From positions 1 to 10,754 of the forward strand of contig JBHHXI010000105.1 in assembly GCA_046756945.1 (NCBI GenBank): a stretch of 10,754 nt of DNA. Direction: 5' to 3'. The position numbers and the translations under genes were made by a program. Origin of the DNA: JACZQZ01 sp046756945. GTDB taxonomy: Bacteria > Pseudomonadota > Alphaproteobacteria > Rhodospirillales > 2-02-FULL-58-16. The notes beneath the pieces are model-generated. The model worked only from the letters and a program-made list of their open reading frames with translations, made no database searches and had not been told where the DNA came from. Positions 1 through 7,658 of this stretch are shown piece by piece. The number at the start of each line of letters is the position of its first letter. Position 1 is the stretch's first letter.

Positions 1-684
<684 letters not shown>

Positions 685-686
685 AA

Positions 687-707
687 TTCCCGGACGAAAG
701 CCGGGAA
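687..707 (-). other. 16S leader hairpin next to the mature 5' end
   Basis: TTCCCGG (687-693) and CCGGGAA (701-707) form a perfect 7-bp stem with a 7-nt loop, immediately upstream of the predicted 16S 5' end in transcript sense. A position this close to the mature end suggests a role in pre-16S folding or processing; that role is inferred. Confidence 0.6.
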
Positions 708-726
708 CTCTTGAGGAGCCGTCCTT

Positions 727-764
727 GTGCACAAACGTTTCGAGTTACCTCGAAAAGAATGCAC
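727..764 (-). other. rrn leader stem-loop
   Basis: TTTCGAG (738-744) pairs with CTCGAAA (749-755) around a 4-nt loop. The outer arms GTGCA (727-731) and TGCAC (760-764) can extend it over an internal loop. It lies between boxA and the 16S gene. Such leader stems often help pre-rRNA folding or RNase III processing, but no function is shown here. Confidence 0.5.
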
Positions 765-836
765 ATTACGGACAGTCCCCGACCGCGCACCGCGATCCGG
801 ACCGCCGCCTGCGCATCCCTTCTAACCAATCAACAA

Positions 837-848
837 TGTCAAAGAGCA
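837..848 (-). promoter_or_regulatory. rrn boxA antitermination site
   Basis: The minus strand reads TGCTCTTTGACA, one base from the E. coli rrn boxA TGCTCTTTAACA. It lies about 150 bases upstream of 16S and downstream of the predicted promoters, where a leader boxA belongs. In known systems boxA RNA loads NusB/NusE to prevent Rho termination of rRNA transcripts. The embedded TTGACA could be mistaken for a -35 box, but no good -10 follows it. Confidence 0.75.
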
Positions 849-882
849 CACGACCGCAAACCGACGCGCCCGCGTAGCCATG

Positions 883-911
883 CGTTTAAGCGCCGGGCCG
901 GCCATTGTCAA
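883..911 (-). promoter_or_regulatory. rRNA operon promoter, proximal (P2-like)
   Basis: The minus strand has a perfect -35 TTGACA (906-911), a 17-nt spacer and a -10 TAAACG (883-888). An A/T run, AAAATTT (915-921), lies just upstream of the -35 box and could serve as an UP element. Predicted start is near 876, ahead of boxA. The -10 is imperfect, but the consensus -35, exact spacing and A/T run make this the best rrn promoter candidate. Confidence 0.65.
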
Positions 912-961
912 ACCAAATTTTGGACCCGCGGACAGAGGTCGAAAACGTCCGCCTGTGCCCG

Positions 962-990
962 ATCATACCGGGATCACGCCGCCAACACAA
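962..990 (-). promoter_or_regulatory. rRNA operon promoter, distal candidate (P1-like)
   Basis: The minus strand has TTGTGT (985-990), a 17-nt spacer and TATGAT (962-967), a good -10 match. Tandem promoters are usual for rrn operons, so this could be the distal one. There is no clear A/T-rich UP element upstream. Confidence 0.45.
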
Positions 991-1015
991 TACCAAGTGC
1001 ACGCCATGGCGCGGG

Positions 1016-1044
1016 TTGGCCTCACGTCACCACAATGATATAGG
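1016..1044 (+). promoter_or_regulatory. Candidate promoter for the small lipoprotein gene
   Basis: TTGGCC (1016-1021), a 17-nt spacer and TATAGG (1039-1044) point rightward, about 60 bases before the lipoprotein start codon. It would be divergent from the rrn promoters. The hexamers are only partial matches. Confidence 0.35.
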
Positions 1045-1105
1045 TTGGCGGACGCGATTCGTCCGGCCGCGCCCTTTCGTCCGCGGCCCGGGAAGGAACC
1101 AAATA

Positions 1106-1597
1106 ATGCTTAAAATCCTAAGCGCACCGACCGCCGCCGTGCTTGCCGCCCTGGTCGCCGCGTCCGCCTGTACCGGCCAGGTGGGCGTTACGCCGGCGAC
1201 CGGCGCGTCGGAACCATCCCAGACCCGGGTGTCGTTTGCCCGCTTCCCCGACCTGCCCATGCCGAGCGAAGCGGAAATCAACCTGGACCGCACCCTGGTC
1301 TTCGGCGGCGATGACACCTGGATCGGGCGGCTGGTGATCAACGCCTCCGGGGATGCCAACGACATGTTCGACTTCTTCAAGCAGAAGCTGGGCGGCTACG
1401 GCTGGCAGGAGGTCACCTCGGTGCGCGCCGCCGTCAGCGTGCTCACCTATACCCGCCAGGAGCGGGTGGCCACGATTCAGATCCAGGGCCGTACCCTGCG
1501 CGGCTCCGAGGTGACAATCATGGTCTCGCCCCGGGGCGTCCAGGTGGCGCCGGCGGCCGGCCCGGCCACGGGCGCTCCGGCCCGGGAGCTGAAGTAA
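1106..1597 (+). CDS. Small predicted lipoprotein, function unknown
   Basis: This encodes 163 residues. ATG 1106 is chosen because GGAAGGA (1091-1097) lies 8 bases upstream and the protein then starts with a signal peptide. The longer open frame from 905 would overlap the rrn promoters. Residues 1-21 have one basic residue and an Ala/Leu/Val-rich core ending in ASAC, so Cys22 is the likely lipidated residue; the Ala at -3 makes the lipobox weak. The mature part has a Ser/Pro/Thr-rich linker and then a compact domain (about 55-145) with LVFGGDDTW, IGRLVIN, an amphipathic stretch with DFFKQKLGGYGW, and beta-like segments ending TIMVSP. I do not recognise the family. Export to the periplasm, anchored in the outer or inner membrane, is inferred. 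It appears monocistronic, divergent from the rRNA operon and 131 bases ahead of the thiolase gene. Confidence 0.8.
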   Translation: MLKILSAPTAAVLAALVAASACTGQVGVTPATGASEPSQTRVSFARFPDLPMPSEAEINLDRTLVFGGDDTWIGRLVINASGDANDMFDFFKQKLGGYGWQEVTSVRAAVSVLTYTRQERVATIQIQGRTLRGSEVTIMVSPRGVQVAPAAGPATGAPARELK

Positions 1598-1728
1598 GAA
1601 GTCACGCCAACGCCGGCGTCTGCGCCTTCCGCCGGCGGGCCGCCAGGGCCACGGGCGGCGGCACGGGCGGGGACAAGGGCGGCCCCGCCGCCACGGCGGG
1701 CGACGCCTGAGCGGAAGGAGATGGGAAG

Positions 1729-2976
1729 GTGAGGGAAGTCGTCATCATCGATGGTGTGCGCAGCCCCATCGGCAAATTCGGGGGCGGGCTGGCCGGCGTC
1801 CGCCCGGACGACCTGCTGGCGGCGGTGTACAAGGCGTTGATGGCGCGCACCGGGGTCGACCCGGCGGCGCTGGACGACGTCTACGCCGGCTGCGGCAACC
1901 AGGCCGGCGAGGACAACCGGGACGTCGCCCGCATGGCCGTGCTGCTCGCCGGCTTCCCGGTGGAAGTGCCGGGCGTCACCGTGAACCGCAACTGTTCCTC
2001 GGCCCTCGAGGCGGTCAACCAGGCGGCCAAGGCGATCATCGCCGGCGAGGGGGACGTGTTCATCGGCAGCGGCGTCGAATCCATGAGCCGCGCCCCGTGG
2101 AGCATGCCGAAGCCGGAGCGGGTGCCCGCCTTCGGCCATCCAAAGATGTACGACACCACGGTGGGCTGGCGCTATCCCAACCCCCGGCTGGACGCCGCCT
2201 ATCCCATCGTCAGCCTGGGCGAAACCGCGGAGAACATCGCCGCCGAAATGCAGATCGGCCGCGCCGAGCAGGACGCCTTCGCCCTGGAAAGCCACCGCCG
2301 GACGGTGGCCGCCATGGACGCCGGCCGTTTCGCCGAAGAGATCGTCCCCATCGAGGCGCCGGGGCGAAAGGGTGCTTCCGTCATCGTCGATACGGACGAG
2401 CACCCGCGCTGCCGCAGGGAAAACGGCGGCTTCACGCTGGATACCTCGATGGAGAAGCTGGCCGGGCTGGCGCCGTCCTTCCGCGCCGGCGGCACGGTGA
2501 CGGCCGGGAATTCCAGCGGCATCAACGACGGCGCCGCGGCGCTTCTGTTGATGGACGGCGACAAGGCCCGTGCGCTGGGCCTCAGGCCCCTGGCCCGGTG
2601 GGTGGCCTCGGCGGCGGCCGGCGTCGATCCCGGGGTCATGGGGTACGGCCCGGTGCCGGCCACCGGGAAGCTGCTCAAGCGGCTCGGCCTTGCCGTCGCC
2701 GACATCGGGCTCATCGAGATCAACGAGGCCTTCGCCGCCCAGACCATCGGCTGCATGCGCCGGCTCGGCCTGGAGCACGGGATCACCAACGTCAATGGCG
2801 GAGCGATCTCCCTTGGCCATCCCGTGGGGGCCTCGGGGGCGCGGATCCTGGTGACCCTGCTGCACGAGATGAAGCGGCGCGCGGCGGACCACCCCCGCCC
2901 GTTCTACGGTCTGGCGACGCTGTGCGTCGGCGTCGGCATGGGCGTTTCCACAATCGTCGAGTGGATCGGGGATTAA
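1729..2976 (+). CDS. Thiolase (acetyl-CoA C-acyltransferase, PcaF-like)
   Basis: A 415-residue thiolase of normal family length. Thiolases cleave 3-oxoacyl-CoA with CoA, or condense two acyl-CoAs in reverse, in the cytoplasm. The catalytic set is complete: Cys89 in NRNCSSALEA, NEAFA, His364 in the LGHPVGASGAR block, and Cys399 in LCVGVGMG. The N-terminal DGVRSPIGKFGGGLAGVRPDDL and the segment GNQAGEDNRDVARM (56-69) resemble 3-oxoadipyl-CoA thiolases (PcaF/PaaJ), but the substrate cannot be fixed from sequence. The nucleophile loop reads CSSA where CxSG is more usual. The start is GTG 1729, with GGAAGGAG (1713-1720) 8 bases upstream; a nearby ATG at 1721 stops after three codons. The CoA-transferase gene follows after 107 bases on the same strand, suggesting a shared acyl-CoA pathway. 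No dehydrogenase or hydratase lies beside it. Confidence 0.95.
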   Translation: MREVVIIDGVRSPIGKFGGGLAGVRPDDLLAAVYKALMARTGVDPAALDDVYAGCGNQAGEDNRDVARMAVLLAGFPVEVPGVTVNRNCSSALEAVNQAAKAIIAGEGDVFIGSGVESMSRAPWSMPKPERVPAFGHPKMYDTTVGWRYPNPRLDAAYPIVSLGETAENIAAEMQIGRAEQDAFALESHRRTVAAMDAGRFAEEIVPIEAPGRKGASVIVDTDEHPRCRRENGGFTLDTSMEKLAGLAPSFRAGGTVTAGNSSGINDGAAALLLMDGDKARALGLRPLARWVASAAAGVDPGVMGYGPVPATGKLLKRLGLAVADIGLIEINEAFAAQTIGCMRRLGLEHGITNVNGGAISLGHPVGASGARILVTLLHEMKRRAADHPRPFYGLATLCVGVGMGVSTIVEWIGD

Positions 2977-3083
2977 CCGGTCCTTCACGCCTCCCGGCCG
3001 GGACCTTTCATGAGAACAGCAACCGGACGCGCCGTCCCGCCCCGCACCGGGCGGCGGTACGCCAAGGAGAAGGACGACAACCG

Positions 3084-4301
3084 ATGGAGCGACCCCTTTC
3101 CGGCATACGGGTAACCGGCCTCGAGCAGTACATGGCCGGCCCCTACTGCACCATGCTTCTGGCCGATGCCGGGGCCGAGGTGATCAAGATCGAACGGCCC
3201 GGGACCGGCGATCCGCGGCGGGCGATGCCGCCGTTCGCGGAAAAGAACGACGTCAAAAAGGCGGCCGGCTTCATGGGCTATAACCGCAACAAGAAGAGCC
3301 TGGGCCTCAACCTGCGCCACGCCAAGGGCCAGGAGGTGTTCAGGAAGCTGGCCGCCCGCTCCGACGTGGTGGTGGAGAACCTGAGGCCCGGGTCCATGGA
3401 CAAACTGGGCCTCGGGTACGCCGACCTGGCGGTGCCGAATCCGCGGCTGGTGTGGGCCGTGATCTCCGGTTTCGGGCGCATGGAGGGCTTCCGGGGACCC
3501 TACAGCGACCGCCCCGCCTTCGACATCGTCGCCGAAGCCATGAGCGGCGTCATGCACATGGTCGGCTTCGAGGACAAACCGCCGTCGTGGACGCTGTACG
3601 GCATGGCCGACATCTACACCGGCATGGTGACGGCGTACGGCATCGTCCAGGCCCTGTTCATGCGCGAACGTACCGGCGCCGGCCAGTTCGTCGATTCCGC
3701 CATGTTCGACAACATGCTGTCGCTGAACGAGTCCATGGTCGTGCTGCATTCCGTCGCCGGCCAGTCGCCGCACCGTGGACGGACGCAGAACTTCTTTCCC
3801 CGCGGCGCCTACGCGACCCGCGACGGCTACATCGCGCTGAACGTGCCCGACAACATCATCTGGGGCCGGTTGTGCCAGGCCATGGGCCGGGAAGACCTGA
3901 TCGAGGATGCGCGCAGCAACACCGGCACCGCGCGCGCCGCCAACAGCGCCTTCCTCGAGCCGGTCATCGAAGGCTGGCTGGCGTCGCTGTCGCGCCAGCA
4001 GGCGGTCGACACGCTGAACGGCCTGGGCGTTCCGACGGGTCCCGTCAACACCGCCGAGGACGTGTTCGCCGACCCCCATGTCGAGGCCCGCGGCATGCTG
4101 ATGGAGATCGACGACCCCGAGGTCGGCGCCTTCCGCTTCGCCCGCACCCCGCCGCACCTTTCCGCCGCCCCCACCCCGCCGGCCGAGCCGGCCCCCAACC
4201 TGGGCCAGCACACCCGGGAAATCCTCCAGGACCTGCTCGGCTACGCGCCGGGCGAGGTCGACGACCTGGCCGCCGAAGGCGTGGTGCAGACGGACGGGTG
4301 A
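3084..4301 (+). CDS. CaiB/BaiF (class III) CoA-transferase
   Basis: This encodes 405 residues, the usual length for class III CoA-transferases (formyl-CoA transferase, CaiB, BaiF). They move CoA from one acyl-CoA to a free acid, generally in the cytoplasm. The family start is clear: PLSGIRVTGLEQYMAGPYCT, then AGAEVIKIERPGTGDP and NRNKKSLGLNL. Asp176 in YGMADIYTG is the expected catalytic aspartate that forms the mixed anhydride. The C-terminal part has the usual GVPTGPVNTAEDVFADPHV and RGML motifs. ATG 3084 is chosen because the conserved N-terminus begins there and AAGGAGAAGGA (3064-3074) precedes it by 9 bases; the open frame continues upstream only as a shadow of the thiolase gene. It is probably co-transcribed with the thiolase, activating an acid whose 3-oxoacyl-CoA product the thiolase would cleave. 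The acid is unknown. Confidence 0.95.
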   Translation: MERPLSGIRVTGLEQYMAGPYCTMLLADAGAEVIKIERPGTGDPRRAMPPFAEKNDVKKAAGFMGYNRNKKSLGLNLRHAKGQEVFRKLAARSDVVVENLRPGSMDKLGLGYADLAVPNPRLVWAVISGFGRMEGFRGPYSDRPAFDIVAEAMSGVMHMVGFEDKPPSWTLYGMADIYTGMVTAYGIVQALFMRERTGAGQFVDSAMFDNMLSLNESMVVLHSVAGQSPHRGRTQNFFPRGAYATRDGYIALNVPDNIIWGRLCQAMGREDLIEDARSNTGTARAANSAFLEPVIEGWLASLSRQQAVDTLNGLGVPTGPVNTAEDVFADPHVEARGMLMEIDDPEVGAFRFARTPPHLSAAPTPPAEPAPNLGQHTREILQDLLGYAPGEVDDLAAEGVVQTDG

Positions 4302-4335
4302 TTGGGGATCGCGGAGGCGAAGGCCGGGCGGTCCC

Positions 4336-4351
4336 GCCTGTGCGGACAGGC
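4336..4351. terminator. Possible hairpin between convergent genes
   Basis: GCCTGT (4336-4341) and ACAGGC (4346-4351) form a 6-bp stem with a 4-nt loop in the 61-base gap between the convergent CoA-transferase and SPOR genes. There is no T-run on either side, so intrinsic termination is uncertain. Confidence 0.3.
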
Positions 4352-4362
4352 AGGCGGCCGGC

Positions 4363-5760
4363 TCAGGTGCCGTTCATGAAGCTGGGCTGGCAGTACTGGC
4401 GGCGGCTTTTGAGCTTGCGGCACACCTCGGCGGCGGCGGCCTTGTCGGCCACGGGCCCCGCCTTCAGCCGGTAGAATATGCCCTTGCGCGGGCCCAGGTT
4501 GACCTTCGTGATCTCGGGCTTGAGGTTGTCGAGGACTTGCCGGTGGGCGCGGCGCAATTGGGTCCAGGCGCGGTCCGCCGCCTTCCGCGACCGGTACGAG
4601 GCCAGATGGACGGCCGGCAGGAATCCCTTGGCCTTCCCCTCCGCCCTGGCCGGTGAGACCTGGGTGGCGGCCTTCACCGTGGAGGCCACCGTGACTCCCT
4701 CCTTGGACGCCATGGGCTTGGGCTGCATGGCGCGCTCGATGGCCTCGCGTTCCCGGGCGTACTCATCGGAACTGATGAACCCCCCGTCCTGGAGCTGCTC
4801 CAGCCGGCGCACGGCGTCGGCGGCCTCCATCAACCCTTCCGGCGGCTTGCCGGAATTGGCCACGACCACCGGCGCCCCCGGCATCAGGGCGTCGAGGATC
4901 ATGGCCCGTTCGGCGGCGTGCTGGCTGACCGACATGGCCCGCATCTCCAGGGCCCGGCCGATGGCCCTGAGCCGTCCCGAGATCTGGCCCGTGGTCGGCA
5001 CCGGGCGGTCCAGCCCGGCCGCCGGCGGCGGCGACGTCAGCGGCAGCAGGGCGCCGATGTTGGCCCGGCGCCGGGTATTGAACTCGTCCTGGGTGATGAG
5101 GCTTTGATCGCGGAGCGCCCGCAGGGTCTTGAACCGGGACACGATATTGGCGTCGCCACTGGCGAGCATTGGCACCGCCGGCGCGGTCGTGGTGACAGGC
5201 GTCGCCAGCGGCCTGCCGAGCATGGCCGTCCCGTTGGGCGCGCCCGACACCACCGGCCGGGAGGCCGGGGGAGGCGCCGGGGCCACGGGCCGCTCATCTT
5301 GGGCCTGCGGTCCGGTGGGGCCGCGGCCCATGCTGGCGAGCACGCCGCCGCTGTCGAGAAGGGCCAGGTTGACGCTGGCGATCTCCGCAACGGGCCGCGT
5401 GGAGACGTCGTTCAAGATCACCATGCGCTGGGAGTCCTTGGGCCGGATGGCGAGCACGGCCTCGTACATCTCCCGGGCCTTGGTGGTCTGGCCCGTGTTC
5501 TGGTAGAGGATGCCCTGGCCGAGCAGGGCATGCACGTCCTTGTCATTGGCCTTCAGCGCCTTCCGGTAATGGCCCTCGGCGGCCACGTAGTTGCCCTTGG
5601 CCATCTCGGCCAGGCCCAGCTCGGCCTCGTCGTTCTCTTTCAACGGACTGGACGCCCAGAAGGAATCGGTGAACAGGCCGCTCTGCAGGACGCCGCCGCA
5701 GGCGCCCAAACCGATGGTCGCCGCAACCACGGCGGCGCAGCGCGTCATCCCAGTTCTCAC
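4363..5760 (-). CDS. TPR and SPOR-domain lipoprotein with two SHOCT-like segments
   Basis: This encodes 465 residues from GTG 5760, preceded by GGGAAG (5767-5772) 6 bases away; ATG 5748 is an alternative. Residues 1-20 are a signal peptide ending GLGAC, so Cys21 is probably lipidated. Residues about 44-111 form two TPR-like repeats (NYVAAEGHYRKALKAND; HALLGQGILYQNTGQ). A Pro/Ala/Thr-rich linker (145-200) follows. Residues about 207-240 (LRALRDQSLITQDEF) and 314-346 (VRRLEQLQDGGFISSDEY) both look like SHOCT-type short helical modules. Residues about 380-460 resemble a SPOR domain: AVHLASYRSRKAADRAW, then FYRLKAGPV and AEVCRKLKS. SPOR domains bind denuded glycan in septal peptidoglycan, so a role in cell division or envelope assembly is plausible. 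Cys447 and Cys457 in the SPOR part may form a disulfide. The gene is divergent from the EamA transporter gene. SPOR and TPR calls are firm; the SHOCT calls rest on eye comparison. Confidence 0.88.
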   Translation of the reverse strand: MRTGMTRCAAVVAATIGLGACGGVLQSGLFTDSFWASSPLKENDEAELGLAEMAKGNYVAAEGHYRKALKANDKDVHALLGQGILYQNTGQTTKAREMYEAVLAIRPKDSQRMVILNDVSTRPVAEIASVNLALLDSGGVLASMGRGPTGPQAQDERPVAPAPPPASRPVVSGAPNGTAMLGRPLATPVTTTAPAVPMLASGDANIVSRFKTLRALRDQSLITQDEFNTRRRANIGALLPLTSPPPAAGLDRPVPTTGQISGRLRAIGRALEMRAMSVSQHAAERAMILDALMPGAPVVVANSGKPPEGLMEAADAVRRLEQLQDGGFISSDEYAREREAIERAMQPKPMASKEGVTVASTVKAATQVSPARAEGKAKGFLPAVHLASYRSRKAADRAWTQLRRAHRQVLDNLKPEITKVNLGPRKGIFYRLKAGPVADKAAAAEVCRKLKSRRQYCQPSFMNGT

Positions 5761-5910
5761 GATCGTCTTCCCTTTCCCGAGATGCCGACGAATGCGGCGG
5801 CGGCGCCTGGTTCCCGGCCGGCCGGGGAAAGACAGGCACGGTACCGAAATTAGGGCGGAAAAACTAACATATGATTAAATATGGGTGCCCCGGACGGGGC
5901 CCGCCATCGC

Positions 5911-5916
5911 TATACT
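5911..5916 (+). promoter_or_regulatory. -10 element just before the DMT transporter start
   Basis: TATACT (5911-5916) matches the sigma-70 -10 in five of six bases and ends 8 bases before ATG 5925. Transcription would start at or next to the start codon, giving a leaderless or nearly leaderless mRNA. No -35 match lies at 15-19 bases, and there is no extended -10 TG, so the call is tentative. Confidence 0.35.
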
Positions 5917-5924
5917 CCGCGGCC

Positions 5925-6833
5925 ATGTTCGAGCTCTGGGTCCCCGTCACCATCGCCGCCGCCTTCATGCAGAATCTGCGCTCGGCGCTGCAGAAACACC
6001 TGAAGTCGAAGCTCACGGACGCCGGGGTCACCTCCGTCAGGTTCTTCTACGCCTGGCCCTTCGCCGTGCTCTATGTCTGGGGGCTCGCCCAGTTGGGCGG
6101 CTTCGCGGTGCCCGATGCCAACGCCACGTTCCTGCTCTACTGCCTGCTCGGCGGCGTCTCGCAGATCGTCTTCACCTTCCTCCTGGTGTATCTGTTCTCG
6201 TTCCGCAATTTCGCCGTCGGCACGATCTATTCGAAGACCGAGGTGGCCCAGGTGGCGGTCCTCGGCCTGGTCATCCTCGGCGACCCGCTCAGCCTCGCCG
6301 CCGTCCTCGCCATCGCCCTCAGCCTCGTCGGCGTCGTTGCGCTCTCCGTGGCCCGGACGCGGATCACGGTCTTGAGCCTGATCGCCGGCCTGACCGGGAA
6401 GCCGACGCTGATCGGCCTTGCCTGCGGCGCCTTTCTGGGCGCGTCCGTGGTCTTTTACCGCGGCGGCGCGCTGGCCCTCGGCGGCCAGGGGTTCGTCATG
6501 CAGGCGGCCTTCACCCTCGCCGTCTCGGTGGTGATGCAGACGGTGATCATGGGGGTTTACCTGAGGATCAGGGAGCCGGGGCAGATCACCGCCGTCCTCA
6601 GGAACTGGCCGGCGGCGCTGTCGGTCGGCGTCGCCGGGGCGCTGGCCTCGATCGGGTGGTTCACCGCGTTCACCATCCAGAACGCCGCCTACGTCAGGGC
6701 GCTCGGGCAGATCGAGCTGGTCTTCACGGTCATCGCCTCGGCCCTGTTCTTCAAGGAAAAGACCAACGCGCGGGAGTTCCTGGGCATCGGCCTCATCATC
6801 GCCGCCATCCTGATCCTGGTGCTGGCGGGGTGA
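5925..6833 (+). CDS. EamA/DMT-superfamily membrane transporter
   Basis: This encodes 302 residues, almost wholly hydrophobic, with about ten membrane segments, as expected of a two-repeat EamA (10-TMS drug/metabolite transporter) protein of the inner membrane. The first repeat ends with YSKTEVAQVAVLGLVILGDP and a helix near 120-145. The second ends with IQNAAYVRALGQIELVFTVI, FFKEKTNAREFLG and a last helix of Ile/Leu/Val. These are the typical ends of EamA halves, where the substrate pathway forms. Substrates in this family are diverse (amino acids, nucleotides, metabolites) and cannot be told here. ATG 5925 is favoured because the hydrophobic N-terminus begins there. The in-frame ATG 5871 would add 18 polar, Gly/Pro-rich residues that overlap the candidate -10 element. 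Neither start has a strong Shine-Dalgarno sequence. The 3' end converges on the alaX-like gene, 24 bases away. Confidence 0.9.
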   Translation: MFELWVPVTIAAAFMQNLRSALQKHLKSKLTDAGVTSVRFFYAWPFAVLYVWGLAQLGGFAVPDANATFLLYCLLGGVSQIVFTFLLVYLFSFRNFAVGTIYSKTEVAQVAVLGLVILGDPLSLAAVLAIALSLVGVVALSVARTRITVLSLIAGLTGKPTLIGLACGAFLGASVVFYRGGALALGGQGFVMQAAFTLAVSVVMQTVIMGVYLRIREPGQITAVLRNWPAALSVGVAGALASIGWFTAFTIQNAAYVRALGQIELVFTVIASALFFKEKTNAREFLGIGLIIAAILILVLAG

Positions 6834-6849
6834 GGGGCAGTCCCCCGCC
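6824..6849. terminator. GC-rich hairpin at the convergent gene junction
   Basis: GGCGGGG (6824-6830) pairs with CCCCGCC (6843-6849) as a perfect 7-bp stem with a 12-nt loop. It spans the stop codon of the transporter gene and the 24-base gap before the leftward alaX-like gene. It could serve both directions, but no T-run follows on either strand. Confidence 0.35.
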
Positions 6850-6857
6850 CCCCTTCC

Positions 6858-7568
6858 CTACTCGTCAAACAGCACGTTGACCCGGCGGTTGTGGCGGCCC
6901 TTTTTCTCGATCTTGCCGACGCGGACCCGGCCGATCTCGCCCGTCGCCCTGACATGGGTGCCGCCGCAGGGCTGCAAATCCACGCCCTCGACCTCCATGA
7001 CGCGCACGCGGCCCGTGCCTGCGGGCGGCTTGACCGACATGGTGCGCACCAGGTCCGGCTTGGCGGCCATCTCGTCGTCGGTGATCCAGGTGGCGCCGAC
7101 CGGGTGGTTCTCTGCGATCAGCCGGTTGAGCTCGGCCGTGATGTGGTCCTTGTCGAGGGTCATTTCGGGCAGATCGAAGTCGAGGCGTCCCTTGGCCTCG
7201 CCCACCGACCCGCCGGTCACCGGACCGTGCACGACCGCGCACAGGAGGTGCAGGCAGGTGTGCATGCGCATCAGCCGGTGGCGGCGCTCCCAGTCGAGCT
7301 CGGCCATCACCGTGTCGCCGGCGGCGAGCCCCGGCGCGCCCGGCCCGGGAACGTGGACATGCCTGCCGGTCGCCCGGTCCACGCAGGTGTCGACGATGGG
7401 GACGACGCGCCCGTCCCCGGCCCGCAAGTGCCCGGTGTCCCCCGGCTGGCCGCCGCCTTTCGGATAGAACACGGTGCGGTCGAGCTCGATGCCGCCTTCG
7501 TCGGCGGCGACGACCACGGCCTCGCAGGTGCGCGCATACGGGTCGGCGCGGAATATCTCCTCGGTCAT
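6858..7568 (-). CDS. Alanyl-tRNA editing protein (AlaX-M type)
   Basis: This encodes 236 residues. AlaX proteins are free-standing relatives of the AlaRS editing domain that hydrolyse mischarged Ser-tRNA(Ala), and in some cases Gly-tRNA(Ala), in the cytoplasm. The zinc-site motifs are intact: His103 and His107 in MHTCLHLL, and Cys201 and His205 in QPCGGTH. The N-terminal half has the beta-barrel Gly motif FYPKGGGQPGDTG (34-46), so this is the longer AlaX-M form rather than the short AlaX-S. The C-terminal IGRVRVGKIEKKGRHNRRV is typical. ATG 7568 is chosen because GGGAGAGG (7572-7579) lies just upstream and the family's N-terminus starts here. An in-frame start at 7691 would add 41 unrelated residues read partly from the hairpin repeat. 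It appears monocistronic, converging on the transporter gene. Confidence 0.93.
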   Translation of the reverse strand: MTEEIFRADPYARTCEAVVVAADEGGIELDRTVFYPKGGGQPGDTGHLRAGDGRVVPIVDTCVDRATGRHVHVPGPGAPGLAAGDTVMAELDWERRHRLMRMHTCLHLLCAVVHGPVTGGSVGEAKGRLDFDLPEMTLDKDHITAELNRLIAENHPVGATWITDDEMAAKPDLVRTMSVKPPAGTGRVRVMEVEGVDLQPCGGTHVRATGEIGRVRVGKIEKKGRHNRRVNVLFDE

Positions 7569-7658
7569 CGGCCTCTCCCGGAATTTACCGCATAGCATAT
7601 TAGGCCATCCGTTCGGGTATCCAAACCGGCCCCGGCCTTGGCGGTGAATAAACGACTT

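Larger units (their letters stand above)
685..1105. other. rrn leader and divergent promoter region (no protein gene)
   Basis: This 421-base gap holds the leader and promoters of the leftward rRNA operon and the promoter of the rightward lipoprotein gene. It contains two leader hairpins, a boxA-like antitermination sequence and two candidate rrn promoters on the minus strand, plus one candidate plus-strand promoter. Open frames crossing it have no Shine-Dalgarno sequence and overlap the rRNA control signals, so I call no protein here. Confidence 0.8.

Noticed and set aside
837..848. TTGACA in the rrn leader as another -35 box
   Set aside because: It is part of a boxA match and no acceptable -10 hexamer follows at 16-18 bases.
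905..1105. N-terminal extension of the small lipoprotein to 905
   Set aside because: It crosses both rrn promoters, has no Shine-Dalgarno sequence, and would bury the signal peptide 67 residues into the protein.
1477..2988. Long minus-strand open frame (503 codons) over the thiolase gene
   Set aside because: It is a GC-rich antisense shadow; the composition is Arg/Gly/His/Ala-rich without motifs, while the sense frame is a full thiolase.
2985..4211. Long minus-strand open frame (408 codons) over the CoA-transferase gene
   Set aside because: Same cause: a shadow of a well-supported gene, with no recognisable domain.
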